A stretch of DNA of 64,000 bases, from assembly GCF_030503895.2 (NCBI RefSeq), contig NZ_CP129970.2:3395001-3459000 (forward strand), given 5' to 3'. Below, piece after piece: positions 43,390 through 52,465 of the stretch. A program made the position numbers and the translations under genes. The stretch is from Marivirga arenosa. GTDB taxonomy: Bacteria > Bacteroidota > Bacteroidia > Cytophagales > Cyclobacteriaceae. How positions within the stretch are numbered: position 1 is the stretch's first letter; each line of letters opens with the position of its first letter. The notes beneath the pieces are model-generated. The model did not search any database. It had not been told where the DNA came from and was given only the letters and a program-made list of their open reading frames with translations.

Positions 43390-45351
43390 TTAGAATCGTT
43401 CTTTTCGTATTAATTCTCCATTTTCATCATAAAAGCGCCAAATGCCTGACTTTTCATCATTTCTGTAACGGCCTTTAATAATCATATTACCTAGACTATC
43501 AAATTGAAAATACCGGCCTTGCTTTTTTCCGTCTTTCAAGGATACTTCAAATTTGACTTCTCCATTCTCAAAATATTCTATAAAACTCTTACTATTAAAG
43601 TCTTCAGGTAAAATATTTTCAACCGATATTAAATCTTCATCATCAGTTTTGTCTTTCCCTTCAGCGATTTCTGTATATTGAATACTTTCATTAACTAGAG
43701 CATGCCAATTTGTGATTTGCTCATGATTTAGGTAATTCATTTGAATTTGATGCCTTAATAAATCCCCTTCAGCGCCTAACTGTAAACCTATCATAGGAAA
43801 ACTTCGGAAGTAGTCTTCATGAATTTTCAACTCTTTCCATGATTTATCATCGAGAATTCTTATAGCATCACTTAATAATTCATTTGAACTTAAATAGATA
43901 AATAAATTTGCTTCATATTGAAAGTTTTCCATGAAAACTGCATATTCTTTAGTATGGTCTAATGTTCGTTTCTCCTGAACAGCTGTAATTATTTTACCTA
44001 ATGTTCTGGGAGAATTGCTAAAGACTACATAATCTTCCATAACAGTATAATAAGGTTTATCTATAGCTGAAAATGCTTTTCCTAAAAGAAGTTTAAAGAA
44101 GCCTTTTATAGACAAAAACTGGATCTCGTGATTTTTATATTGTATTCGTTTAAATTTTACTGGTGTTTTCTTTCGTATTTGTTCTTCAATATAGTTTAAT
44201 TGATTTTGTGCTTCTTCAAAATCTTCATGACGTATTGCTATTGCAAGTTCTACTTTATTTTTATCACTATTAGAGTTCAGCTGTATTAAGACTATTTCTT
44301 CTTCAATCCAATTCAAAAAATTGTCTTCAATTGAGATGTTAAGATAGTTTTCAATTTTCTGTTTACTCTCTAGGTATGAAGCGCCTTCTTCTTCATTTTC
44401 TAATAAAGCTTCCATTTCCTTATAGAAGCTTTTTGTATCTTCAAAAGTGAGGCTCATATAGTAGGATGCATTGTCAGGAACAATAGTACCTATTCGACTT
44501 TCGCCTTGGCCCGCTTTCATTAATGCAGTTAATAAGTTCTTTTGATTCTTTTCAATACTTGCATATCCACTTGCTGAAAGCTTTTGATCATTCGCTTTTA
44601 ATGACAAACCACTATATTTTAACATTTTGAATAGATCATGATTCAGTTCATCGTTTTCAATCCAAATCGAGAGATATTTTGGTAGTTCTTTATAGTTAAT
44701 ATACATATTAAGATCATGTGATTTCAATTCTTCACTTATATCAATAAAATCAAAATCACGAATAATGATAGGACGTTTTAATTGTGCAATTGATTCTTCT
44801 ATCAAAGCATGAGTAGAAGAGATGCTTAATAAGTTTTCATAGAGGTATAAATAATAGCGTGTGGGAGTGTCTTTAAATTGTATTTCGATAATTTCTTGTT
44901 GTTGAAAATCTCTAGTATATACCTTTTCAATATCATCGCTAAAGTCTTTAATGTAGTTTTTTGCAAAGTTTAAAGAGGTTGCGCGCTGTAGATCAATTAC
45001 ATATAGAAAGTCATAATCCTCTGTGCGAGTTTTATGAATGGACATTACCATGGGACGATTCATTACCAATTCCCATATGTTTTCATTGGATTTCATATCT
45101 CTCGTAAGCTCATCCATATCCTCTCCAATTTCTTTAAAGTAGGGATCCGATTTCAAATAATTCCAAATGCTGTTTTCAGTTAGATTAGTCCATTGTTCAA
45201 ACGGATTTTCAATTTCAAAAATAATACTGGCAGAAGGTGGTACTGCCATTAATGGTTTATTTTTAGCTACTGGCTTTAAATAGAAAAAATAAATTAATGA
45301 TGAAGCAAGGATGCAAAGCAGAATGCTAACCACAATAATGGCTTTTTTCAT
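43390..45351 (-). CDS. DUF3352-like membrane-anchored protein with YwqK/MORN-like C-terminus
   Basis: 653 residues. A membrane anchor at about 3-26 is followed by a long extracytoplasmic part with no catalytic signature, with features of the DUF3352 family, such as PSASIIFEIENPFEQWTNL, PYYTVMEDYVVFSNSPRTLGKI and LGAEGDLLRHQIQMNY. The last 70 residues contain repeats of the YwqK antitoxin/MORN type: SFIEYFENGEVKFEVSLKDGKKQGRYFQFD, GRYRNDEKSGIWRFYDENGE. Such repeats are common in surface or toxin-immunity proteins of Bacteroidota. A candidate promoter with a perfect -7 box lies upstream at 45372-45405. Confidence 0.75.
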   Translation of the reverse strand: MKKAIIVVSILLCILASSLIYFFYLKPVAKNKPLMAVPPSASIIFEIENPFEQWTNLTENSIWNYLKSDPYFKEIGEDMDELTRDMKSNENIWELVMNRPMVMSIHKTRTEDYDFLYVIDLQRATSLNFAKNYIKDFSDDIEKVYTRDFQQQEIIEIQFKDTPTRYYLYLYENLLSISSTHALIEESIAQLKRPIIIRDFDFIDISEELKSHDLNMYINYKELPKYLSIWIENDELNHDLFKMLKYSGLSLKANDQKLSASGYASIEKNQKNLLTALMKAGQGESRIGTIVPDNASYYMSLTFEDTKSFYKEMEALLENEEEGASYLESKQKIENYLNISIEDNFLNWIEEEIVLIQLNSNSDKNKVELAIAIRHEDFEEAQNQLNYIEEQIRKKTPVKFKRIQYKNHEIQFLSIKGFFKLLLGKAFSAIDKPYYTVMEDYVVFSNSPRTLGKIITAVQEKRTLDHTKEYAVFMENFQYEANLFIYLSSNELLSDAIRILDDKSWKELKIHEDYFRSFPMIGLQLGAEGDLLRHQIQMNYLNHEQITNWHALVNESIQYTEIAEGKDKTDDEDLISVENILPEDFNSKSFIEYFENGEVKFEVSLKDGKKQGRYFQFDSLGNMIIKGRYRNDEKSGIWRFYDENGELIRKERF

Positions 45352-45371
45352 AAGGTTATAGATTTAGACTT

Positions 45372-45405
45372 CAAATATATGGAAAGAAGAAGATGTAGAG
45401 AGAAA
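45372..45405 (-). promoter_or_regulatory. candidate promoter for the DUF3352-like gene
   Basis: Read on the minus strand: TTTC (45405-45402), 22-base spacer, TATATTTG (45379-45372), a perfect -7 box. It lies 21 bases before the ATG at 45351. The -33 box is one base off TTTG. Confidence 0.45.
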
Positions 45406-45431
45406 TGGTAATGAATTTTATGGCAGAAACA

Positions 45432-45459
45432 AAAAAAGCATCCCTTTTGAGGATGCTTT
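45432..45459 (-). terminator. rho-independent terminator behind tRNA-Asp
   Basis: On the minus strand, AGCATCC pairs with GGATGCT around TCAAAAG, followed by a T run of six or seven. It lies just downstream of the tRNA-Asp gene in its reading direction. Confidence 0.85.
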
Positions 45460-45463
45460 AAAG

Positions 45464-45537
45464 CGGTCTGGACGAGACTCGAACTCGCGACCTCCTGCGT
45501 GACAGGCAGGCATTCTAACCAACTGAACTACCAGACC
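45464..45537 (-). tRNA. tRNA-Asp (GTC)
   Basis: Acceptor GGTCTGG pairs with CCAGACC, discriminator G. D arm GTTCAGTTGGTTAGAAT; anticodon stem CCTGC/GCAGG with loop CTGTCAC giving anticodon GTC; T arm GCGAG-TTCGAGT-CTCGT. 74 bases, no encoded CCA. A terminator follows in its direction. Confidence 0.97.
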
Positions 45538-45772
45538 AATTTTTATATTTTATTTCTGTTTCTCTCTTTGAAATCGGGATGCAAATAACTGAATTTTATT
45601 TTTAATATTCAAAATTTATTTGCTGATTTTTTTTAATTATTTTTTGCCTCAAATCATTTATTTAAAGCTTTTCTGTGCATCCTTTCGTTTAAGGAGATGC
45701 AAATGTAGGCGCATATTTATTAAATGCAAAACTTGATGAGAAAATTTTTCAATTTTTTTTCATTTCTTCATT

Positions 45773-45807
45773 TTTGTGTGAGTCTTCAGATTTAAATATT
45801 AATTTTA
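45773..45807 (+). promoter_or_regulatory. candidate promoter for accA
   Basis: TTTG (45773-45776), 23-base spacer, TAATTTTA (45800-45807). It resembles the Bacteroidota promoter, with a long spacer and an imperfect last base, 22 bases before the ATG at 45830. Confidence 0.35.
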
Positions 45808-45829
45808 CCCTTTCAAACAAATTGTAATC

Positions 45830-46774
45830 ATGCTTTTGGAATTCGAACAACCTATAGTAGAATTAGAAAATAAATTGGCTGGGATGAAGTCTTTAGCACA
45901 AGAAAGTGATGTAGATATTTCTGATGCCATAAAAAAACTTGAAGATAAAATTGTGTCCCTAAAGAAAGAGACTTTTCAAAATCTAACCCGATGGCAAAGA
46001 GTACAGCTGTCTCGTCATCCAGACAGGCCCTACACATTGGATTATATTTATGAAATCACTGAAGATTTTGTAGAAATCCATGGTGATAGAACGGTAAAGG
46101 ATGATAAAGCTATGGTGGGTGGTTTTGGAAGTGTTGATGGACAAACATTTATGTTTATTGGTCAACAAAAAGGTAGAAATACCAAGCAACGCCAAATGCG
46201 AAATTTCGGGATGGCAAATCCTGAAGGCTATCGAAAAGCTTTAAGATTAATGAAAATGGCTGAAAAGTTTAATAAACCTATCGTTACTTTCATTGATACT
46301 CCTGGCGCATTTCCAGGTTTAGAAGCTGAAGAAAGAGGTCAAGGAGAAGCGATCGCTCGTAACTTGAAAGAGATGTTTATGCTTAAAGTACCAGTTATCT
46401 GTATTATTATAGGTGAAGGTGCTTCAGGAGGTGCTTTAGGAATTGCAATAGGGGATAAGGTGATGATGCTTGAAAACACTTGGTATTCTGTTATTTCTCC
46501 AGAATCCTGTTCATCCATTTTGTGGAGAAGCTGGGATTATAAAGAACAAGCCGCAGAGGCCTTAAAGTTAACTGCACCCGATATGTTAAAACACAAACTT
46601 ATTGATGCTATCATTCCTGAGCCTTTAGGTGGTGCACATACTGACTTAAAAGCAGTTGCAGAAGAGGTAAAGAAAACAATTTTAAAGAATTTCAAGGCTT
46701 TAGACAAGAAATCAGCAGAAAAGCGTATAGAAGAAAGAATTAATAAATTCGGTGATATGGGGGTTGTGAAATAA
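45830..46774 (+). CDS. accA: acetyl-CoA carboxylase carboxyltransferase subunit alpha
   Basis: 314 residues, full length. N-terminal helical part ([21 protein letters not shown]), then [42 protein letters not shown], the conserved [30 protein letters not shown] (cited in part as QKGRNT), [26 protein letters not shown] and [18 protein letters not shown]. AccA with AccD moves carboxyl from biotin-BCCP to acetyl-CoA in the first step of fatty acid synthesis. accD is not in the window, as usual for this phylum. A clear terminator at 46793 closes the gene. Confidence 0.97.
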   Translation: MLLEFEQPIVELENKLAGMKSLAQESDVDISDAIKKLEDKIVSLKKETFQNLTRWQRVQLSRHPDRPYTLDYIYEITEDFVEIHGDRTVKDDKAMVGGFGSVDGQTFMFIGQQKGRNTKQRQMRNFGMANPEGYRKALRLMKMAEKFNKPIVTFIDTPGAFPGLEAEERGQGEAIARNLKEMFMLKVPVICIIIGEGASGGALGIAIGDKVMMLENTWYSVISPESCSSILWRSWDYKEQAAEALKLTAPDMLKHKLIDAIIPEPLGGAHTDLKAVAEEVKKTILKNFKALDKKSAEKRIEERINKFGDMGVVK

Positions 46775-46792
46775 CAAAAATTCACCATTTAT

Positions 46793-46844
46793 AAAATGGC
46801 TTTTAAGAATGTAGATTTTCTCATTTTTAAAAGCCATTTTTTTT
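46793..46844 (+). terminator. rho-independent terminator behind accA
   Basis: AAAATGGCTTTTAA pairs fully with TTAAAAGCCATTTT (14 pairs), loop of 20 bases, then a T run. Confidence 0.85.
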
Positions 46845-46874
46845 ATAACTTGATTTTTAAACAAAGAACATATT

Positions 46875-47723
46875 ATGAATTTACATATTATAGAAACAGG
46901 ATTTTTTAAGTTAGATGGTGGTGCCATGTTTGGTGTGGTTCCTAAATCTTTATGGTCTCGCACAACTCCCGCTGATGAAAATAATATGTGCACATGGGCT
47001 ATGCGATGTTTGGCGATTGAAGATGGTGATCAATTAATTTTGATTGATAATGGGATAGGAGATAAGCAAAGTGAAAAGTTCTTCAGTCATTTTTATTTGC
47101 ATGGTGAAGCAAGTCTAGAGGGATCACTCAAAAAAGCAGGTTTTTCAAAGAATGATGTTAGCGATATGTTTTTAACGCATCTTCATTTTGACCATTGTGG
47201 TGGTGGTGTGAAATGGCAAGATGACGATCATACTAAATTAGATATTGAATTTAAAAAGGCCAAATATTGGTCAAACCAAGATCATTGGAAATGGGCTACA
47301 GAACCTAATGCTAGAGAAAAAGCTAGCTTCTTGAAAGAGAATATTTTGCCAATGCATGAAAGTGGTCATTTACATTTTGCTGATAAAGGAAAACCATCTC
47401 CCTTCTCACAATTTGATATTTTGTATGCGGACGGCCATACGGATAAACAGATGATTCCTAAAATTAAGTATAAAGATAAAACCATTGTATTTGCTGCTGA
47501 CTTATTGCCATCCGTTGGTCATATTCCCTTACCTTATGTAATGGGATATGATACACGTCCTCTTTTAACCTTAACAGAAAAAGAGAAGTTTTTGAAAGAA
47601 GCAGCTGATAATCAATATATCATATTTTTAGAACATGATGCTCAAAATGAATGCTGTACAGTCAAAAACACTGATAAAGGTGTTCGTTTAGATCAAACAT
47701 TCAAATTATCTGAGGTGTTATAA
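46875..47723 (+). CDS. metallo-beta-lactamase-fold hydrolase
   Basis: 282 residues. MFLTHLHFDHCGGGVKW is the HxHxDH zinc motif, YADGHTDKQMIP (third His), VFAADLLPSVGHIPLP (bridging Asp) and IIFLEHDAQNE (last His) complete the two-metal site. The long first part with MRCLAIEDGDQLILIDNGIGDK resembles lactonase-like proteins of the AiiA group. No signal peptide. Substrate not known; quorum-signal lactonase is one option but unproved. The patatin gene starts 24 bases after its stop, so the two are likely an operon. Confidence 0.9.
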   Translation: MNLHIIETGFFKLDGGAMFGVVPKSLWSRTTPADENNMCTWAMRCLAIEDGDQLILIDNGIGDKQSEKFFSHFYLHGEASLEGSLKKAGFSKNDVSDMFLTHLHFDHCGGGVKWQDDDHTKLDIEFKKAKYWSNQDHWKWATEPNAREKASFLKENILPMHESGHLHFADKGKPSPFSQFDILYADGHTDKQMIPKIKYKDKTIVFAADLLPSVGHIPLPYVMGYDTRPLLTLTEKEKFLKEAADNQYIIFLEHDAQNECCTVKNTDKGVRLDQTFKLSEVL

Positions 47724-47746
47724 ATTCGTAAAACAGAGTTAGTAAT

Positions 47747-48529
47747 ATGAAAATTGGTTTGGCACTTTCTGGTGGTGGAGCAAGAGGTTTTGCTCATTTA
47801 GGTATTGCTCAATTCCTTTATGAGCAAAATATTAAACCCGATATTATTTCTGGTACAAGTGCTGGAGCAATTGCAGGTGCATTTTTGGCAGCAGGATACT
47901 TACCAAAACGTACTCTGGAAATTATTTCAGACATTAATTTCTTGAAATTCTTTAGACCTGCTATGTCTTGGTCTGGTTTGGTTAGCCTTGAGAAAATTTC
48001 AGGTTTATTACTAGAATATTTTCCTGATAATTCATTCAATAGTTTAAAAATACCTCTTATCATTTCAACTACTAATTATTCAAAAGGTGAAAACGTGAAC
48101 TTTGATTCGGGTGAATTAATTAAACCTTTATTAGCTTCAGCAAGTATACCAGTTATCTTTAAACCAATTATGATGGGTGAAGATAGTTATGTTGATGGAG
48201 GGATTACTAACAATATGCCTGCAAATTTATTACATACTAAAGCTGATTTCATTATTGGTGTAAACTGTAACCCAGTAGGCCCAGCAAATATTAATCATAA
48301 TATGAAAGAGATGTTGGAGCGTAGTTTAATGATGGCTATTAATTATCAAACCAAAGAGCAAGCTCAATTATGCGATCTGTTTATTGAGCCATACAAATTG
48401 TCTGACTATAAGGTTTTTTCATTATCTAAAGCTCAGGAGATTTATGATATAGGTTATGAAAGTGTTAAAGTAGCATTCTCAAAATTGGATGAAGATCATC
48501 CATTAAAGCAAAATTTTAAGACGGTATAA
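47747..48529 (+). CDS. patatin-like phospholipase
   Basis: 260 residues, no signal peptide. LALSGGGARGFAHLGIAQFL is the oxyanion-hole motif, ISGTSAGAIAGAFLAAGY has the nucleophile Ser in GTSAG, and YVDGGITNNMPANLL carries the catalytic Asp. This is a complete Ser-Asp dyad of a short, RssA/YchK-like patatin with acyl-ester hydrolase activity on lipids. A 24-base gap from the metallo-beta-lactamase-fold gene and no visible terminator in between support one transcript. Confidence 0.92.
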   Translation: MKIGLALSGGGARGFAHLGIAQFLYEQNIKPDIISGTSAGAIAGAFLAAGYLPKRTLEIISDINFLKFFRPAMSWSGLVSLEKISGLLLEYFPDNSFNSLKIPLIISTTNYSKGENVNFDSGELIKPLLASASIPVIFKPIMMGEDSYVDGGITNNMPANLLHTKADFIIGVNCNPVGPANINHNMKEMLERSLMMAINYQTKEQAQLCDLFIEPYKLSDYKVFSLSKAQEIYDIGYESVKVAFSKLDEDHPLKQNFKTV

Positions 48530-48642
48530 ATTAAAAATTCCTACCACTTAACTCATTAGTTTTCCGCTGATATATTATTGATTCGCTTTTCAAGCAAAAT
48601 TTATTCTTCTTAACTTCGGGAATAAAAATTAAACAATAATTT

Positions 48643-51498
48643 ATGAGAAAATTATCAACATGGTCATTAATGCTTTTTATTGGCATCATGGCCGCCTGTC
48701 AACCTAGTGAAAAAGCTGAGGAGAAGGCAGATTTATCTATTAAGTATGAAAAATATACACTGCCAAACGGACTTGAGGTAGTTTTACATGAAGATAAATC
48801 TGATCCAATCGCAGCCGTAGCAATTCAAATGCATGTAGGTTCTAGCCGTGAAAAGCCTGGTAGAACTGGATTTGCGCATTTCTTTGAGCACATGCTTTTC
48901 CAAAAATCAGAAAATGTGGAAGAGGGAGCTTTCTTCAAAAACATTAATGATTTAGGAGGTACTTTTAATGGAGGTACTTGGACCGATGGAACGGTTTATT
49001 ATGAGGTAGTCCCAAAAGATGCATTAGAAAGAATTTTATGGATGGAAGCGGACAGAATGGGCTTCTTTATTAATGCTGTAACCAAGAAAGATTTGGAGGA
49101 TGAAAAGCCAGTGGTGCAAAATGAAAAACGCCAAAGAGTGGATAATCAGCCTTATGGACATCGTAGTTATGTGATTAAAAAAGCTTTATACCCAAAAGAC
49201 CACCCTTACAATTGGGAGGTAATAGGTGAACTTGAAGATTTACAAGCTGCAACATTAGAAGATGTAAAAGATTTTTATAACGAATGGTATGGTCCTAATA
49301 ACGCTACTTTAGTAATTGCTGGAGATTATGATAAAGAGCAAGTAAAAGCGTGGATTGAGAAGTATTTCGGTGAAATTCAATCTCGTGGGGAAGAAAATAA
49401 AATGGAGGCTATGCCAGTTAAACTCACGGAATCAAAAAAACTTTACCATGAAGATGATTATGCTAAGGTGCCTGACTTAAGATTGGTTTTTCCTACAGTG
49501 GAACAATATCATCCTGATTCTTGGGCTTTAACTGCTTTAGGTGAAATATTAAGCCAAGGTAAAAGAGCGGTTTTATATAAAAAGTTAGTAGAAGAAACAG
49601 AATATGCTCCACAGGTTTTTGCTTACAATCGATCAAGTGAATTAGCGGGTGAATTTAACATTGGCGTTAGAGCTAAAGATGGAATTGACTTAGACTCAGT
49701 TTATGCTGCAATTGAAGAAGCATTAAGTGAATTTGAAACAAATGGCTTTTCGGAAAAAGATCTTCAAAGAATTAAAGCTGAACAAGAAACTAATTTCTAC
49801 AACGGAATTTCAAGTGTTTTAGGAAAAGCTTTCCAGTTAAGTAACTATAATGAGTTTGCAGGTAATCCTGGTTACATCACTGAGGACATCAATAAGATTT
49901 TAGCAGTTGAGAAGGAAGATGTAATGCGTGTTTATGAGAAATATATTAAAGATAAGCCTGCAATTATAACCAGTTTCGTTCCTAAAGGACAATTGGAATT
50001 AATCGTAGAGGGTTCTGAAAAGGCAACCGTTAAAATTGAAGAGGTTAAGCCAATGGAAGAAAATACTATGGCTGATTTAGATCAAGATGCTGAATATACT
50101 AAGACTCCTAGTGAGATTGATCGTTCAAAAGAACCTGAATTAGGAGAAATGCCATTAATCACTCCGCCAGATATTTATGAGGCTGAATTAGCAAATGGAT
50201 TAAAGATATTAGGTATTCAAAATAATGAATTACCATTAGTAAACTTTAGCTTTAGAATTAAAGGTGGTGGTTTATTAGATGATCCTGAGAAACCAGGCGT
50301 TGCAAATCTTATAACTGATATTATGCAGGAGGGAACTAAGAATAAAACTCCTGAAGAGTTGGAAGATGCAATTGGACAATTGGGAGCTAATATTGGGATG
50401 TATACCTCTAATGAAGAGATAGTTGTTTATGGTAACTGCCTAGCCAGATATTTTGATGAAACTATGGCAATTGTTGAAGAGATGTTATTAGAGCCTAGAT
50501 GGGATGCTGATGAATTCGCTCGTATCAAAACAGCTCAAATTAATAATATTAAGCAAAGAAATGCTAATCCAAATGCAATAGCTTCTTCTGTAGCTAATAA
50601 GATTACATATGGGGAAAATCATATTTTTGCTCAACCATTAAGTGGTACTATTGAGTCAGTAGAAGGTATAACTATAGATGACCTTAAAGCCTTTTATGCG
50701 GATAATTTTGCACCAAATGTAACAGGTTTCCAAGTAGCAGGAAGTGTTTCTCAAGAAGATGTTAAAAATGCATTGAATGGATTGAATGAAAAATGGGCTT
50801 CAAAAGAAGTAGAAATGCCTACTTATGAAATGAAAGAAGTTCCTGGTGAAGGGAAAATATACTTTGCTAATTTCCCTAATGCTAAGCAATCTGTTATTAG
50901 AGTTCAAAGACTTGCAGTTTCTAGAAAAGATCCTGATTATTATCCATTAACAGTTGCGAATTATGGTTTAGGCGGAAATTCAGGTGGTAAATTATTTCAA
51001 GTACTAAGGGAAGAAAAAGGCTATACTTATGGCGCATATTCAAGCTTACAGTCAAGCAATGAAAAAGCCCCATTTGGAGCTTTTGCGAGTGTAAAAACGA
51101 ATACAACACCTCAATCTGTTGCGACTTTTGCTGAAGTTATTGAAAACTATAAGGCCAATTATGATGAAACTGAATTAGAAAAAGCTAGAACAGCTTTAAT
51201 CAGACAAGAGGCAAGAGAATATGAGACTTTAAATCAAAAGTTAAGTGTACTTCAGGAAATCTCTTCTTATGATCTGCCTAAAGATTTTATTAAAAGAAAT
51301 CAGGAGAAACTTAAATCATATACTGTAGAAGATATAATAGCCATTATGGATAAATACATGAATGTTGATGAAATGGATTATATCATTGTTGGTGATGCGG
51401 AAACTCAATTAGAAGGAGTAAAGCAGTTGAATTTGAAAGAAGTTGTAAGAGTGGATGAAGACGGTAATCAGGTAGATAATGTAATTGAAGCGATGTAA
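48643..51498 (+). CDS. M16 family metallopeptidase lipoprotein (two-lobe)
   Basis: 951 residues. A lipobox ends IMAAC (Cys19) and the mature N-terminus is QPSEKAEE. The first lobe (about 35-470) has RTGFAHFFEHMLFQKS, the inverted zinc motif HxxEH, and further on EDEKPVVQNEKRQR, whose Glu is the third zinc ligand. The second lobe (about 510-930) has the same fold without the motif (GGGLLDDPEKPGVANLITDIM), as normal for M16 proteases such as the pitrilysins. It likely degrades peptides in the periplasm or at the outer membrane. Closed by a terminator at 51521. Confidence 0.95.
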   Translation: MRKLSTWSLMLFIGIMAACQPSEKAEEKADLSIKYEKYTLPNGLEVVLHEDKSDPIAAVAIQMHVGSSREKPGRTGFAHFFEHMLFQKSENVEEGAFFKNINDLGGTFNGGTWTDGTVYYEVVPKDALERILWMEADRMGFFINAVTKKDLEDEKPVVQNEKRQRVDNQPYGHRSYVIKKALYPKDHPYNWEVIGELEDLQAATLEDVKDFYNEWYGPNNATLVIAGDYDKEQVKAWIEKYFGEIQSRGEENKMEAMPVKLTESKKLYHEDDYAKVPDLRLVFPTVEQYHPDSWALTALGEILSQGKRAVLYKKLVEETEYAPQVFAYNRSSELAGEFNIGVRAKDGIDLDSVYAAIEEALSEFETNGFSEKDLQRIKAEQETNFYNGISSVLGKAFQLSNYNEFAGNPGYITEDINKILAVEKEDVMRVYEKYIKDKPAIITSFVPKGQLELIVEGSEKATVKIEEVKPMEENTMADLDQDAEYTKTPSEIDRSKEPELGEMPLITPPDIYEAELANGLKILGIQNNELPLVNFSFRIKGGGLLDDPEKPGVANLITDIMQEGTKNKTPEELEDAIGQLGANIGMYTSNEEIVVYGNCLARYFDETMAIVEEMLLEPRWDADEFARIKTAQINNIKQRNANPNAIASSVANKITYGENHIFAQPLSGTIESVEGITIDDLKAFYADNFAPNVTGFQVAGSVSQEDVKNALNGLNEKWASKEVEMPTYEMKEVPGEGKIYFANFPNAKQSVIRVQRLAVSRKDPDYYPLTVANYGLGGNSGGKLFQVLREEKGYTYGAYSSLQSSNEKAPFGAFASVKTNTTPQSVATFAEVIENYKANYDETELEKARTALIRQEAREYETLNQKLSVLQEISSYDLPKDFIKRNQEKLKSYTVEDIIAIMDKYMNVDEMDYIIVGDAETQLEGVKQLNLKEVVRVDEDGNQVDNVIEAM

Positions 51499-51520
51499 TT
51501 CGATTTGATATAAATTTAGA

Positions 51521-51555
51521 AAGGCTGATCTACTTTAAATAGATCAGCCTTTTTT
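51521..51555 (+). terminator. rho-independent terminator behind the M16 protease, possibly two-way
   Basis: AAGGCTGATCTA pairs with TAGATCAGCCTT around CTTTAAA, then a T run. It ends 2 bases before the stop of the convergent hydrolase gene (51558), which may use it too. Confidence 0.9.
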
Positions 51556-51557
51556 AT

Positions 51558-52364
51558 TTATTGACCTAAAATCATTAACATTCTTTCCCAAGATTTATTT
51601 CTAGCCATAATATTTGCTTCGGGTCCATCAGGATCATCACCAGATCGCATATACGCATGTCCAGCACCTTCATAAATTTCATAGTCAAAAATATGTTGAT
51701 AATTGTCCATAGCTTTTTTTGAGGCATCTATAGTAGAATTAACTCTTTGATCATTCTCACCATAAAAACCATAAACCGGGGCTTGAATATCCATATACTT
51801 AATACTTTCTTTAGGCCCTGTCCCATAAAAAACTAAAGCTTCTTTCAAATCAGGATTGTTGGTAGCATATCGGAAAGATTGGGAACCACCCCAGCAAAAA
51901 CCAATAACTGAAACTCTTCCATTTGCAGCAGGCAAGTTTTTTAAATATTTAAATGCAACGTTTAAATAAGAGCTTACACATTTTGGATCTAGTTCATATA
52001 TGGCATTTCTTGCCTCGTCAGAAGAAGGGAAATCAGAAGTCTGACTAAACTCCTCATTAAAATCTGATAACATATCTGGAGCGAAGGCAATATAACCTTC
52101 CGCTGCCAATTGGTCAGCAAAATTCCTTACCCAGTCCGTTAAACCTCTGTTTTCATGTATGATAATGACTGCTTTAACTGGTTCTGAAACTTGTGGATAT
52201 ACAATAAACGATTTCAAAGTTTTATCACCAGCAGCTAATTCTACCCATTCGTGATGAAGGGGTGATACTTCAAGTCTATTTTCTACTTTGTCTTGTGCTA
52301 TTAAATGCACACTGAAAATAAAAGTCAATAAAATAAGAGTAGGGATTTTGAGTGAATTTTTCAT
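51558..52364 (-). CDS. exported dienelactone hydrolase-family protein
   Basis: 268 residues with a signal peptide at about 1-23 (HLIAQ). The alpha/beta hydrolase has VIIIHENRGLTDWVRN (oxyanion loop), VIGFCWGGSQSF with Cys as nucleophile in the G-x-C-x-G elbow typical of dienelactone hydrolases, YGENDQRV (acid) and GAGHAYM (His). In contrast to the cytoplasmic catabolic enzyme it is secreted, so its substrate in the periplasm is unknown. The gene is a convergent neighbour of the M16 protease. Confidence 0.92.
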   Translation of the reverse strand: MKNSLKIPTLILLTFIFSVHLIAQDKVENRLEVSPLHHEWVELAAGDKTLKSFIVYPQVSEPVKAVIIIHENRGLTDWVRNFADQLAAEGYIAFAPDMLSDFNEEFSQTSDFPSSDEARNAIYELDPKCVSSYLNVAFKYLKNLPAANGRVSVIGFCWGGSQSFRYATNNPDLKEALVFYGTGPKESIKYMDIQAPVYGFYGENDQRVNSTIDASKKAMDNYQHIFDYEIYEGAGHAYMRSGDDPDGPEANIMARNKSWERMLMILGQ

Positions 52365-52465
52365 GATTTTAACAATTAGTCTTTCTTAATTTAAGACAAT
52401 AAAAAGAAAAATAAAAATGTACTATCTACTCATAATTTAATATATTTAATATAAATTATGGTTTA

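Noticed and set aside
46875-47723. Quorum-quenching lactonase call
   Set aside because: The metal motif is shared by many metallo-beta-lactamase-fold families; no feature here fixes the lactonase function.
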